A DNA stretch of 43,642 nt from UBA1447 sp964568955 (GCA_964568955.1 CAZMSM010000011.1:1-43642); one strand, 5' to 3'; shown: positions 23,329-31,912, counted from the stretch's first letter. Notes: a model not told the origin generated them from the sequence alone. Numbers and translations: made by a program.

Positions 23329-24052
23329 ACTTAGGCATATTTATAAAGATTTTGATGAAAAGCCGGTATTGGAAGACATCTGTTTTGAGGATGAAATCAG
23401 TTCCATCGCTGTTGTCGGGCCTTCCGGCGGCGGAAAGTCAACACTCCTGCGTATCATCGGCGGGTTGCTTATTCCCACCTCGGGGGAAATGTATGTGGAA
23501 GGGCAGTCGATTTTATTTGATAAAAAATCTCTTCAGGCGTACAGAAGGAACATCGGTTTCGTGTTTCAGTCAAGGGGGCTGTTTGAGCATCTGACAGGGC
23601 TTCAAAACGTGACCCTTCCGCTGGTTCATACATTCAATATCAATAAAGAGGAAGCGCGCGTTATAGCGGTAAAGCTTTTTGACAGGTTTGGCTTATCGGG
23701 GGAAAAAGACAAATATCCTTCGCAACTTTCGGGCGGCGAACAACAGCGCATAGCCATAGCAAGGGCAGTTGCAATCCGTCCCAAATTGCTGTTGTTGGAC
23801 GAGCCGACGTCGGCTTTAGATCCCGAGTATACCTCGGAGGTGTTGAATATGCTGGGTGAACTACAAGATGGCGGGCTCAACACCATTGTTGTCACACATG
23901 AAATGGGTTTTGCGAAAAATGCTTGTGAGAAAATTATTTTTTTAGCAAAAAACACTATCCTTGAGAGCGGAAAGAGCGGCGAAACATTCAAGTCGCCCAA
24001 AACACCTGAATTAAAGTCTTTTTTAGACATGGTACTTGAGTGGAATGTTTAG
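23318..24052 (+). CDS. Amino acid ABC transporter ATP-binding protein
   Basis: A 244-residue ABC ATPase. Walker A is GPSGGGKST, the Q-loop is in FVFQSRGLF, the signature is LSGGEQQRIAIARA, Walker B is LLLLDEPTSALDP and the H-loop is VVTHE. These are complete and match the GlnQ/HisP group that energises polar amino acid uptake. The start is ATG at 23318, inside the end of the permease gene (11-nt overlap); longer readings lie within the permease. It ends the transporter cluster; no obvious terminator follows before the next promoter at 24104. Confidence 0.95.
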   Translation: MKIELRHIYKDFDEKPVLEDICFEDEISSIAVVGPSGGGKSTLLRIIGGLLIPTSGEMYVEGQSILFDKKSLQAYRRNIGFVFQSRGLFEHLTGLQNVTLPLVHTFNINKEEARVIAVKLFDRFGLSGEKDKYPSQLSGGEQQRIAIARAVAIRPKLLLLDEPTSALDPEYTSEVLNMLGELQDGGLNTIVVTHEMGFAKNACEKIIFLAKNTILESGKSGETFKSPKTPELKSFLDMVLEWNV

Positions 24053-24103
24053 CAAAAACGTCTGGTATAAAACAACAAAAAACAACATTACAAACAAAAC
24101 AAA

Positions 24104-24132
24104 TTGACAAATATTATGGATAATTGTATAAT
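24104..24132 (+). promoter_or_regulatory. Consensus sigma-A promoter of the baeRF gene
   Basis: TTGACA (24104-24109), 17-nt spacer, TATAAT (24127-24132), both perfect. Transcription would start near 24139, leaving a leader of about 130 nt, long for a single ribosome binding site. Confidence 0.85.
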
Positions 24133-24197
24133 GGAAGAAATCATAGTTGGAAATGAGGCTTTAGCGAATGATGATGCCAAGAGATGCAATTGTACAC

Positions 24198-24238
24198 CTG
24201 CAAAAATACTGCCGGCATTAATTTGTCGGCATTTGCAG
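24198..24238 (+). promoter_or_regulatory. Structured leader upstream of the baeRF gene
   Basis: CTGCAAA (24198) pairs with TTTGCAG (ending 24238), and inside it TGCCG pairs with CGGCA around a 12-nt loop, leaving a 5-nt internal bulge on the 5' side. No T-run follows. It matches no riboswitch class I know; it may be a cis-acting element or only a stabilising hairpin. Confidence 0.5.
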
Positions 24239-24269
24239 AACAATTTTTGTAAATAGAAAGGTGATAATA

Positions 24270-25418
24270 ATGTTGTATGAAATCGTAAATCAGTTCCCCG
24301 ATGATATGATCTTTGAAGAGGACGGACCCTTTATTTCGCTCTACCAGCCCACCCACAAACATTTTCCGGAAAACAAGCAAGACCCCATCGTGTTCAAGAA
24401 TTTAGTGCGCGATATTGAACAATCATTGCAGAAGAAAATTGAGAGAAAATTCGTGAGTTCGTTCGTGAAACCTTTTTATGAGCTGGCGGACAACAGAGAT
24501 TTTTGGAACAGCACATCAGGCGGTATAGCCGTTCTCGCAAACCGAAACAAGTGCATTGTATATAATCTTCACCGCTCGGTAAAAGAATTTGCTGTTGTGG
24601 CGGATAGTTTTCATATCAAACCACTCATTAAAGCTTTCCAAGGTATGGAAAAGTACCATTTACTGTCCCTAAGCCGTGATGACTTTTCCCTTTTTGAGGG
24701 CAACAGGTATGGATTCAAACCGGTCAAGTTGGATCCTGACGTGCCAAGAACATTGAAAGAAGTTTTGGGTGATCAACTGACGGACGCTTATGTGGGGTAT
24801 GGTTCCTTCGGTGGCGCCGGTGGGCACCCGATATACTATGAACACGGAGGCAAGGGGGAAGAGGTCGATAAAGATACTGAAAAGTATTTTAGGTATGTGG
24901 ACCGCTTTGTGTTCGAAAACTATTCCAAACCCTTAAAAGCTCCCCTTATTCTCGTTTCATTGAAGGAGTATCATTCGTATTTTAAAGGAATGAGCCAGAA
25001 TCACTACCTGTTTAACGAGAGTATAGATGCTTCCCGCACTACGCTGGAAGAAAAAAAGCTTACGCAAGAAGCTTCTGAGATTATAGAACATATCAATTCG
25101 GAAAAAACAAATGAAATTATAAAGTCTTATGAAAAGGCACAAGCGGATGCATTGGGGTCATCGGATGTAGCGCAAGTAACCAAAGCCGCTTTTGAAAGCC
25201 GAGTTGAAACAGTTTTGATTGAAGCAGACAGAATTATACCGGGTAAAATTCAGAAAAACGGGGCAGTAACTTTCGACGATATTGATCATCCGGACGTGGG
25301 TGATATTCTGGATGATTTAGCCGTACTGGTTTTGAGCAAGAAAGGTCGCGTTGTGATACTTCCAAAGGATAAAATGCCAAAAGCAACGGGCGTTGCCGCT
25401 ATTTTCAGATACCGCTAA
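24270..25418 (+). CDS. baeRF-family (bacterial eRF1-like) protein
   Basis: A 382-residue soluble protein that looks like the bacterial archaeo-eukaryotic release factor family. It opens with FISLYQPTHK (21-30), typical of the family, followed by a helical stretch and GGIAVLANRNKCIVYNLHRSV. The middle loop, where eRF1 has its catalytic GGQ, reads EHGGKGEEVDKDTEKYFRYVDRF (191-213), so the glutamine is absent. The C-terminal part has the VLIEADRIIPG and DDIDHPDVGDILDDLAVLVLSKKGRVVILP pattern of an eRF1 domain 3/pelota-like fold. Roles proposed for the family are ribosome rescue or hibernation, not proven. ATG at 24270 follows GAAAGGTG. A sirtuin gene lies 104 nt downstream on the same strand. 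Confidence 0.8.
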   Translation: MLYEIVNQFPDDMIFEEDGPFISLYQPTHKHFPENKQDPIVFKNLVRDIEQSLQKKIERKFVSSFVKPFYELADNRDFWNSTSGGIAVLANRNKCIVYNLHRSVKEFAVVADSFHIKPLIKAFQGMEKYHLLSLSRDDFSLFEGNRYGFKPVKLDPDVPRTLKEVLGDQLTDAYVGYGSFGGAGGHPIYYEHGGKGEEVDKDTEKYFRYVDRFVFENYSKPLKAPLILVSLKEYHSYFKGMSQNHYLFNESIDASRTTLEEKKLTQEASEIIEHINSEKTNEIIKSYEKAQADALGSSDVAQVTKAAFESRVETVLIEADRIIPGKIQKNGAVTFDDIDHPDVGDILDDLAVLVLSKKGRVVILPKDKMPKATGVAAIFRYR

Positions 25419-25522
25419 AAAAGACCAAAGCAGGTGAGCCGACTAACGAGGGTAAGTTTCGTAACTGCATTAAAAATACGAATGCGCAACACAGAATTTC
25501 CCTCATATGATGGGGGAGGACT

Positions 25523-26239
25523 ATGAAATACGACGCTTTAAAGGGTATTCTTGCCGGCAGTGACCGCATTGTGTTTTTTGGCGGAGCGGGTGTTTCCACC
25601 GAAAGCGGAATACCGGATTTTCGAAGTGCAAACGGACTTTACAGTCAAACCTATTCGTACCCGCCCGAGAAAATGCTATCCTACACATTTTTTGTCGAAC
25701 ACACTGAGGCGTTTTTTGACTTCTACCGTGATAAAATGCTTTATCTTGATGCAAAACCGAACTCGGCGCACACCGTTCTGGCCAGCCTTGAAACAAAGGG
25801 GAAGCTCAAAGCGGTTATCACGCAGAACATCGACGGGCTTCATCAAATGGCCGGCAGCACCAACGTGCTGGAACTCCACGGTAGCGTGCATAGGAACTAC
25901 TGCGTAAAGTGCAAAAAGTTTTTCGGCATTGAAAAGATTGTAAACACAAAGGGCGTTCCTGTGTGCGAGTGTGGCGGTACAATTAAACCGGACGTTGTGC
26001 TTTATGAGGAAGGCTTGGACAATGGCACGATGGCAAGGGCTGTTGACTCTATCAGCAAGGCGGATGTCTTGATTGTCGGCGGAACATCGCTGAATGTATA
26101 CCCCGCAGCCGGGCTTGTTCGCTACTTTTCGGGTAGTAAGTTTATTTTAATAAACAAATCAAAAACCCCCTTGGACAGGCAAGCGGATTTAGTTATCAAC
26201 GACAGTATCGGAGCGGTTTTTAACGCGTTGAATATTTGA
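25523..26239 (+). CDS. Sir2-family NAD-dependent protein deacylase
   Basis: A 238-residue sirtuin that removes acyl groups from protein lysines using NAD. All landmarks are visible: GAGVSTESGIPDFRS (21-35), TQNIDGLH with catalytic His in LELHG, a four-cysteine zinc site (CVKC and CEC plus the following residues, of which three cysteines plus one other are clear), GGTSLNVYPAA and the NAD-contacting INKS. Lengths are those of bacterial class U/III enzymes. GGGGGAG precedes the ATG by 4 nt. It may be cotranscribed with the baeRF gene; a strong bidirectional terminator follows. Confidence 0.95.
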   Translation: MKYDALKGILAGSDRIVFFGGAGVSTESGIPDFRSANGLYSQTYSYPPEKMLSYTFFVEHTEAFFDFYRDKMLYLDAKPNSAHTVLASLETKGKLKAVITQNIDGLHQMAGSTNVLELHGSVHRNYCVKCKKFFGIEKIVNTKGVPVCECGGTIKPDVVLYEEGLDNGTMARAVDSISKADVLIVGGTSLNVYPAAGLVRYFSGSKFILINKSKTPLDRQADLVINDSIGAVFNALNI

Positions 26240-26252
26240 ACAATCAAAAAAC

Positions 26253-26287
26253 AACAATCCCCGCGAAAATGATTCGCGGGGATTGTT
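26253..26287. terminator. Bidirectional terminator between sirtuin and thrS
   Basis: A perfect 15-bp stem (AACAATCCCCGCGAA and its complement, 5-nt loop) is followed by TTTT on the plus strand and, on the minus strand, by a T-run from the AAAAAA upstream. It stops convergent transcripts from the sirtuin gene and from thrS. Confidence 0.92.
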
Positions 26288-26302
26288 TTAAGTATTCTTC
26301 GA

Positions 26303-28246
26303 TCAGAATATAATTCTTTGCGCACTCTCACTAAGCGCCAGGGCAAGAAAGTCGTCGATTGCCATCGATCCTAAGTCGCCCTCGCCGCGCTTGCGCACGG
26401 ACACGGTGCCGTCCTCCACTTCCTTGTCACCCATAACAAGCATGTAGGGGATCTTGTTGAGCTGGGCTTCGCGGATTTTATAACCGACTTTTTCGCTTCT
26501 GTCGTCCAGCATTACGCGCAACCCCGCACCGGACAGCTTCGCTTTAAGGGCCGCACAAGCGTCGTGGTGCTTTTCGGAAATCGCAAGGACTCTGACTTGT
26601 TCCGGTGCCAGCCAAAGCGGCATGGCCCCTGCATATTTTTCAATCAAGGTCGCCAGTGTTCGTTCGTAACAGCCAATCGATGTGCGGTGGATGATATAGG
26701 GGCGTTTTTTGCTACCGTCCGCGTCGACATAGGTCATATCAAGGCGCTCGGCAAGGTAACGGTCGATTTGAATGGTAATTAGTGTATCTTCTTTGCCATG
26801 CACGTTTTTAATCTGCACATCAAGCTTTGGCCCGTAAAAAGCCGCTTCACCGACAGCTTCTTTGTAGTCTATGTTAAGGCTGTCAAGAATATCTTTTAAA
26901 ATACTTTCGGTCGTGTTCCAGAGTTCCTCGTCGTCGATAAATTTATCTTTGTTGGCAGGGTCGTGTTTACTGAAACGGTAGGTCAAGTCCTGCGTTAAGC
27001 CGAGTGTGGAGGTCATAAAGTTGACAAGGTCCACCACATCTTTAAATTCGTCAGCCAATTGTTCGGGGGTGCAAATATGGTGCGCTTCGGAAATGGTGAA
27101 CTGGCGAACCCTTGTCAGGCCGTGCATTTCACCGGACGATTCGTTGCGAAACAGGGTAGAGGTTTCGTTATACCGTATGGGTAAATCGCGGTAAGAGTGC
27201 AGCTGCGTGTTGTAAATGGTAAACTGGAAGGGGCAGGTCATCGGGCGTAGCGCAAACACTTCTTCATCTTTTTCCTCATCGCCCAAAACAAACATACCGT
27301 CTTTATAGTGGTCCCAGTGGCCGGACAGCTTGAACAAATCACTTTTTGCCATCAGGGGAGTTTTTGTCAAGAGATAACCGCGTTTTTCCTCCTCATCCTC
27401 GACAAAGCGCTGGAGCAGTTGGACGACTTTTGCGCCTTTTGGCATCAGCAACGGCAAGCCTTGGCCTATCAAGTCGGACGTAGTAAAGTAGCCGAGTTGC
27501 CGACCGATAATGTTGTGGTCGCGTTTCTTCGCCTCTTCAACAGCCGACAAGTAAGCTTCCATTTCCTCTTTGACCGCGAAGGCCGTGCCGTAGATTCTCT
27601 GCAACATTTTTTTGTCGGAATCGCCACGCCAATAGGCGCCCGTAGCAGAAGTGAGCTTGAACGCTTTGACCCTGGCGGTGTCCGGCAAATGCGGGCCGGC
27701 GCACAGTTCAACAAAATCACCTTGTTTGTAAAAGGAGATTTTTTCCCCTTTCCCCGCATGTTCCTCAATGAGTTCAACCTTGTAATCCTCACCGGCTTCT
27801 TGCATCAAGGCGGTAGCCTCATCGGCGTCGAGCTCAAATTGTTCGAGCCTCAACCGCTCTTTTACGATTTTTTTCATCTCTGCTTCAATTTTGTCGAGCA
27901 CTTCGGGTGTAAAGGGCGCTGCAACATCAAAGTCATAATAAAACCCGTTTTCTATAGCCGGCCCAATGGCAAGCTTTGCCTGCGGGAACAACTTTTTGAC
28001 GGCGTGCGCGAGCACGTGTGAAGCGGTATGACGAAACGCCTTTTTGCCCTCTTCATCATCGAATGTCAAAATTTCAAGTGAGCAGTCTTCGTTGATTACA
28101 GTGCGCAAATCCTTAACTTCGCCGTTGATTTTACAAACGCAAGCAACCTTAAACAAACCTTGGCTTAACGCTTTTGTTATGTCGATTACGGTTGAACCGG
28201 CTTCATATTCACGAACCGACCCATCTTTCAAAGTAATTTTAACCAT
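26303..28246 (-). CDS. thrS: Threonyl-tRNA synthetase
   Basis: A 647-residue class II synthetase charging tRNA-Thr. The order is TGS domain (1-60), the editing domain with HTASHVLAHAVKKLFP and CAGPHL, then the catalytic core: motif 1 (PLLMPKGAKVVQLLQRFVEDE), RPMTCPFQF carrying the zinc cysteine, motif 2 (LFRNESSGEMHGLTRVRQFT), and motif 3 (IIHRTSIGCYERTLATLIE), then the anticodon-binding domain (PLWLAPEQVRVLAIS). It is full length with editing intact. The start is ATG at 28246. Expression is controlled by the T-box at 28281-28524. Confidence 0.97.
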   Translation of the reverse strand: MVKITLKDGSVREYEAGSTVIDITKALSQGLFKVACVCKINGEVKDLRTVINEDCSLEILTFDDEEGKKAFRHTASHVLAHAVKKLFPQAKLAIGPAIENGFYYDFDVAAPFTPEVLDKIEAEMKKIVKERLRLEQFELDADEATALMQEAGEDYKVELIEEHAGKGEKISFYKQGDFVELCAGPHLPDTARVKAFKLTSATGAYWRGDSDKKMLQRIYGTAFAVKEEMEAYLSAVEEAKKRDHNIIGRQLGYFTTSDLIGQGLPLLMPKGAKVVQLLQRFVEDEEEKRGYLLTKTPLMAKSDLFKLSGHWDHYKDGMFVLGDEEKDEEVFALRPMTCPFQFTIYNTQLHSYRDLPIRYNETSTLFRNESSGEMHGLTRVRQFTISEAHHICTPEQLADEFKDVVDLVNFMTSTLGLTQDLTYRFSKHDPANKDKFIDDEELWNTTESILKDILDSLNIDYKEAVGEAAFYGPKLDVQIKNVHGKEDTLITIQIDRYLAERLDMTYVDADGSKKRPYIIHRTSIGCYERTLATLIEKYAGAMPLWLAPEQVRVLAISEKHHDACAALKAKLSGAGLRVMLDDRSEKVGYKIREAQLNKIPYMLVMGDKEVEDGTVSVRKRGEGDLGSMAIDDFLALALSESAQRIIF

Positions 28247-28280
28247 TTAAATTTCTCCTTCATCAAAATTTCATCAAAAT

Positions 28281-28524
28281 AAAAAAAGCCCCATCCCGGT
28301 AAAGGGATGAAGCTTTTGCTCCATGGTTCCACCCTGATTGCAGATTGCTCTGCCACTCAAATCGCCTTAACGCGGCAAATACGGCACACCTTATCTCAAA
28401 AAGCTTCGGTGGCGCTCCGCAGTGGTTGCAACCTTTGACTTCTGTCCGTGCTTACAGCCGGGGCAGCGGACTCTCTGAAGAGGTCATTGATAGGTGCTCT
28501 CTGCATCATCGCTTTCAATATCTA
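28281..28524 (-). promoter_or_regulatory. T-box riboswitch of thrS
   Basis: The leader between the promoter at 28531-28559 and thrS has the T-box sequence AGGGTGGAACC (28325-28335), whose TGGA would pair with the acceptor end of uncharged tRNA. The distal Stem I pattern AGAGAGTCCG followed by GGCTGTAAG and CGGAC is typical. The Stem I 3' side contains AACCACTGC, which offers ACC as a possible Thr specifier. A terminator (28286-28315) follows. Uncharged tRNA-Thr would favour read-through into thrS. Confidence 0.88.
28286..28315 (-). terminator. T-box intrinsic terminator
   Basis: On the minus strand AAGCTTCATCCC pairs with GGGATGGGGCTT (12 bp with two G-U pairs, 6-nt loop), followed by a T-run. 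Its 5' half is competed for by the T-box antiterminator. Confidence 0.88.
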
Positions 28525-28530
28525 TTGAAA

Positions 28531-28559
28531 ATTGTAACGCTTAATTCCAATTAAGTCAA
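28531..28559 (-). promoter_or_regulatory. Promoter of the thrS leader
   Basis: Minus-strand TTGACT (28554-28559), 17-nt spacer, TACAAT (28531-28536). It places the transcript start near 28524, just before T-box Stem I. Confidence 0.7.
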
Positions 28560-28588
28560 GCAAAACAAGACAAAAACCCTTAGAATGC

Positions 28589-29428
28589 TTATAAAGCGGC
28601 TAAAACGCCGCCGATATCGGCATACATACTGCTTAAACCACCCGTCGGCATAATAACAATCTGGCCCAAAGAGCATCTCTCTTTGACAGATTTAATCAAG
28701 GCTTTGACTGCAAGGGTGTTTTTGCAGTGGGTTATGACTAAGGTTTGTCCCTTTGTTTCTCCGCATCTTTCGACAATTTTATCCGCAAGGTTTTCAATGG
28801 CTTTTTCGGAGCCGCCCCTGACTTTTGAGACAAGCTTAATATTGCCGTTGCCGTCGGAGCTGAGTATCAGGCGTATATTCAGCATCGTGAGCGCTTTGCC
28901 GAGGAAAGAGTTCATTCGACCGTTTTTGACAAGGTTGTCGGTGTTTTCCAAAGCAAATAAGATGATGGATTTGTCAATAAATGCTTCCACACCGTCGATA
29001 ATCTCCTGCGTTTCCAAGCCTTTTTCAACCAGCTCTTTAATCTTAAGTGCAATCAGAAGTTCGCCTGCTGACGCACTCTTGGAGTCGAATACGTGTATTT
29101 TTTTACCGGCTTCTTCCGCAATTAATTTACCTTGCATAGCGCTGTTGTAGGAACCCGAAAGGCGAGAGGACAGCGTAACGACAAAGATGAACTCGGCATC
29201 GCTTGCAATAAAAGCGTCCGCATAATCGCCGGGGGAAGGGCAGGAAGATTTCGGCAGTACTTTAACTGTTTTAAGGACTCGCAAAAATTCCTCTAAATCT
29301 AAATTTTCGTCATCAACATATTCTTTTTCGTCGATAATCATTTTTAGCGGTATGGATTTAGCGTGGAGACTTTCTTTAAGCTCCTGTGTCAGTTCGCAGC
29401 AGCTGTCAACAATAAGTTGGTATTTCAT
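28589..29428 (-). CDS. DegV-family fatty-acid-binding protein (FakB-like)
   Basis: A 279-residue cytosolic protein of the DegV fold that holds a fatty acid for phosphorylation by FakA. The N-terminal VDSCCELT, the KSSCPSPGDY loop, the fatty-acid carboxylate motif TLSSRLSGSYNSA and the C-terminal HCKNTLAVKALI and GGLSSMYADIGGVLAAL (head-group pocket) are all present. ATG at 29428 follows GGAGG by 6 nt; an in-frame upstream codon has no such site. It has its own promoter. FakA is encoded elsewhere in this window (16700-18364), so both halves of a fatty acid kinase could be supplied from this region. Confidence 0.92.
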   Translation of the reverse strand: MKYQLIVDSCCELTQELKESLHAKSIPLKMIIDEKEYVDDENLDLEEFLRVLKTVKVLPKSSCPSPGDYADAFIASDAEFIFVVTLSSRLSGSYNSAMQGKLIAEEAGKKIHVFDSKSASAGELLIALKIKELVEKGLETQEIIDGVEAFIDKSIILFALENTDNLVKNGRMNSFLGKALTMLNIRLILSSDGNGNIKLVSKVRGGSEKAIENLADKIVERCGETKGQTLVITHCKNTLAVKALIKSVKERCSLGQIVIMPTGGLSSMYADIGGVLAAL

Positions 29429-29466
29429 GGTGCGCCTCCTTATACGGTTCATTCGTTTATAGTTTT

Positions 29467-29495
29467 ATAATAGTCTTTAAGGCAACCGATGTCAA
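29467..29495 (-). promoter_or_regulatory. Promoter of the DegV gene
   Basis: Minus-strand TTGACA (29490-29495), 17-nt spacer, TATTAT (29467-29472), 38 nt before the ATG. Confidence 0.75.
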
Positions 29496-29560
29496 ATAAA
29501 ATCGGACTCGGTTTGTAAAGGATAAATATTTTTTTTAGTTTTGCTTGTTCTCAATAGAAA

Positions 29561-29592
29561 ACAAGGATACATCCGGGTGGATGTATCCTTGT
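29561..29592 (-). terminator. Terminator of the zinc-ribbon gene
   Basis: A perfect 14-bp stem (ACAAGGATACATCC and its complement, 4-nt loop), 21 nt after the stop codon, followed by TTTTCT on the minus strand. Confidence 0.88.
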
Positions 29593-29613
29593 GATAATGC
29601 GATAATTAAAAAA

Positions 29614-29892
29614 TTATCTTCTTTTGGAGAAGCAGTCGCTGCAATATACAGGTCTGTCATCTTTGGGCTGGAAAGGAACTTTCGTTTCGCTTCCGCACTC
29701 TGCGCAAACAGCGTCGAACATTTCTCTCGGGCCACTTCTGCCACCGGTTTCGTTTTTACGTGCAATGCGGCATTCTTTGCAGCGTGAAGGCTCGTTCTCG
29801 AAGCCCTTTTCCGCGTAAAAGTCCTGTTCGCTTGCTGTGAATTCGAAGTTTGCTCCGCAGTCTCTGCAGGTTAAGGTTTTGTCTTCTGCCAT
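29614..29892 (-). CDS. Zinc-ribbon protein with two CxxC-pair modules
   Basis: A 92-residue cytosolic protein built of two zinc knuckles. The first is CRDCGANFEFTASEQDFYAEKG with a CKECR partner, a pattern found in the family of probable zinc-ribbon proteins (zf-trcl type). The second is CAECGSETKVPFQPKDDRPVYCSDCF. Similar small proteins are widespread in Clostridia and their function is unknown; RNA or protein binding is usual for such ribbons. It is a single-gene transcript with its own promoter (about 100-nt leader) and terminator, divergent from rny. The start has GAGG about 12 nt upstream. Confidence 0.88.
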   Translation of the reverse strand: MAEDKTLTCRDCGANFEFTASEQDFYAEKGFENEPSRCKECRIARKNETGGRSGPREMFDAVCAECGSETKVPFQPKDDRPVYCSDCFSKRR

Positions 29893-29993
29893 GTGATCTG
29901 ATTACCTCGCTTAATAAAATTTACCTTGTCCCGGATTTTTACCGGACCCTTTGTAAAAGAACAACGCTCTTCATGAGCTTTCAAGGCACGCTA

Positions 29994-30022
29994 ACTATAC
30001 ACCTAAAATTGCAACATGTCAA
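29994..30022 (-). promoter_or_regulatory. Promoter of the zinc-ribbon gene
   Basis: Minus-strand TTGACA (30017-30022), 17-nt spacer, TATAGT (29994-29999). The leader of about 95 nt contains a short GTCCGG/CCGGGAC hairpin near 29925-29945. Confidence 0.75.
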
Positions 30023-30103
30023 CCCTTTATTCAATTTGTTTGAAAAATAATTCGAAATAGCGAAAGATTCATCGCTCTCACCTTTAGATGCGCAATTAAA
30101 AAC

Positions 30104-30132
30104 TTGACATGGTGCATAAAAAAGTATAAAAT
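30104..30132 (+). promoter_or_regulatory. Promoter of rny
   Basis: TTGACA (30104-30109), 17-nt spacer, TAAAAT (30127-30132), about 100 nt before the TTG start; divergent from the zinc-ribbon promoter. Confidence 0.75.
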
Positions 30133-30240
30133 ATCAAGGATGGTGTGCTGTTGTTCCAAGTAATACACCATATAGGGAATAGCCCTATTGATATTTAATT
30201 AGAACTTATTTTATTAGGAAAAAGGAGGTGCGCATACAAA

Positions 30241-31794
30241 TTGAATTGGTGGCAAATTTTAATAACTGTAATTGTTATTGCAGCGGCAACCGGCATTTTG
30301 GGTTTTATCCTTGGTGGGATTAACAGGAAAAGGGTTGCGGAAAGTGCTATTGGCTCGGCAACAAAAGAAGCAAAGAGAATCGTCAACGACGCCATATCGC
30401 AAGCTGAGACAAAGAAAAAAGAAGCTATTTTAGAAGCTAAAGATGACATTCACAAGCAACGTGCGGAAGTGGAGCGCGAGCTTCGCGAAAGACGCGCAGA
30501 ACTTCAACGCCAGGAACGTCGCCTGGTTCAAAAAGAGGAGTCTCTTGACAAAAAAACCGATAACCTCGAAAAGAAAGAAGAGACCCTGGAAGCGAAAATT
30601 GTAACCGCAGAAGACAGAATCATTGAAATCGACAGTATCAAGAGAAGTCAATTTGAAATGCTAGAGCGAATTTCAGGGTATACCAAGGAGCAAGCGAAGG
30701 ACTATCTGCTCAAAACACTCGAAGATGACCTTACCCACGAAAAGGCGCTTAAAATTATCGAATTTGAACAAAGAACCAAGGATGAGTCAGACGAAATGGC
30801 GCGAGAGGTTATCTCGACAGCCATACAGCGTTGCGCAGCTGACCATTCGGCGGAGGCAACCGTTTCGGTTGTCAATTTGCCGAATGATGAGATGAAAGGC
30901 AGAATAATCGGGCGTGAGGGCAGGAACATCCGCACACTCGAAACCATCACAGGCGTGGATTTAATCATAGACGACACACCTGAGGCAATCACCATTTCCA
31001 GTTTTGACCCCGTGCGGCGTGAGATTGCAAGGGTAACCCTTGAAAAACTAATCTTAGACGGGCGCATACACCCTGCAAGAATCGAAGAGTTGTTTGAAAA
31101 GTCGAAAAAAGAAGTCGAGCAGACTGTTAAGCAGACCGGTGAACGGGCTGTTTTGGACGCCGGTGTCGGCAATGTCAATCCTGAAATAGTCAAGTTGCTG
31201 GGCAAACTAAAATACCGTACAAGTTACGGGCAGAATGTACTCAATCACTCGCTGGAAGTTTCCTACATAGCCGGATTAATGGCGGCGGAAATCGGAGCAG
31301 ATATTAAACTCGCAAAAAGAGCAGGTCTTCTGCACGATATCGGCAAGGCTCTGGATCACGAAATTGACGGCTCGCACGTGGAACTTGGCGTCGAATACGC
31401 AAAGCGCTATAAAGAAAGCGAAGCGGTTGTTCATGCTATTCATGCTCACCACGGTGATGTGGAGGCAAAAACGGTTGTCGCGTGCTTGGTACAGGCTTCG
31501 GACGCCATATCGGCTGCAAGGCCCGGCGCTCGTAGAGAAAACGTCCAAAACTACATCAAACGTCTGGAAAAGCTTGAAGAAATTGCGACATCCTTCGAAG
31601 GGGTCGAACGTTCCTTCGCTATTCAGGCCGGTCGCGAAGTGCGTATCATGGTGAAGCCGGAAATTGTGAGCGATGACATGATGATTTTGATCGCCAGAGA
31701 TATTGTCAAGAAAATCGAAGAAGAACTTGAGTATCCCGGGCAAATTAAAGTCCACATTATCCGTGAAAACCGCGCGATAGATTACGCAAAATAA
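30241..31794 (+). CDS. rny: Ribonuclease Y
   Basis: A 517-residue membrane-tethered endoribonuclease that starts mRNA decay in Firmicutes. One N-terminal transmembrane helix (about 5-25) is followed by a long charged coiled coil (about 30-150), a KH RNA-binding domain (GRIIGREGRNIRTLE) and an HD metal-dependent catalytic domain (LLHDIGKALDHE, HAIHAHHGD). The start is TTG at 30241, with AAGGAGGTG 10 nt upstream. Length matches the family. ymdB follows, an arrangement conserved across Gram-positive bacteria. Confidence 0.97.
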   Translation: MNWWQILITVIVIAAATGILGFILGGINRKRVAESAIGSATKEAKRIVNDAISQAETKKKEAILEAKDDIHKQRAEVERELRERRAELQRQERRLVQKEESLDKKTDNLEKKEETLEAKIVTAEDRIIEIDSIKRSQFEMLERISGYTKEQAKDYLLKTLEDDLTHEKALKIIEFEQRTKDESDEMAREVISTAIQRCAADHSAEATVSVVNLPNDEMKGRIIGREGRNIRTLETITGVDLIIDDTPEAITISSFDPVRREIARVTLEKLILDGRIHPARIEELFEKSKKEVEQTVKQTGERAVLDAGVGNVNPEIVKLLGKLKYRTSYGQNVLNHSLEVSYIAGLMAAEIGADIKLAKRAGLLHDIGKALDHEIDGSHVELGVEYAKRYKESEAVVHAIHAHHGDVEAKTVVACLVQASDAISAARPGARRENVQNYIKRLEKLEEIATSFEGVERSFAIQAGREVRIMVKPEIVSDDMMILIARDIVKKIEEELEYPGQIKVHIIRENRAIDYAK

Positions 31795-31805
31795 AAAGCA
31801 AAATC

Positions 31806-31832
31806 GGGGGGCGCGCGTAATGTGCGCCCCCC
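31806..31832 (+). terminator. GC-rich hairpin between rny and ymdB
   Basis: A 9-bp stem GGGGGGCGC/GCGCCCCCC begins 11 nt after the rny stop and is followed only by TTTGCATT. It may partly terminate or protect the rny mRNA 3' end; ymdB could still be expressed by read-through. Confidence 0.6.
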
Positions 31833-31912
31833 TTTGCATTCCTTGGGGGCAGTGGACATATCGATTCGGTCGTTACTGTGAGTTATTTATAAATCTTGAA
31901 AGGAAAGCATCT

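Noticed and set aside
27308..28021. A 237-codon open frame antisense to thrS
   Set aside because: It is fully covered by conserved ThrS domains, with no promoter or start site of its own.
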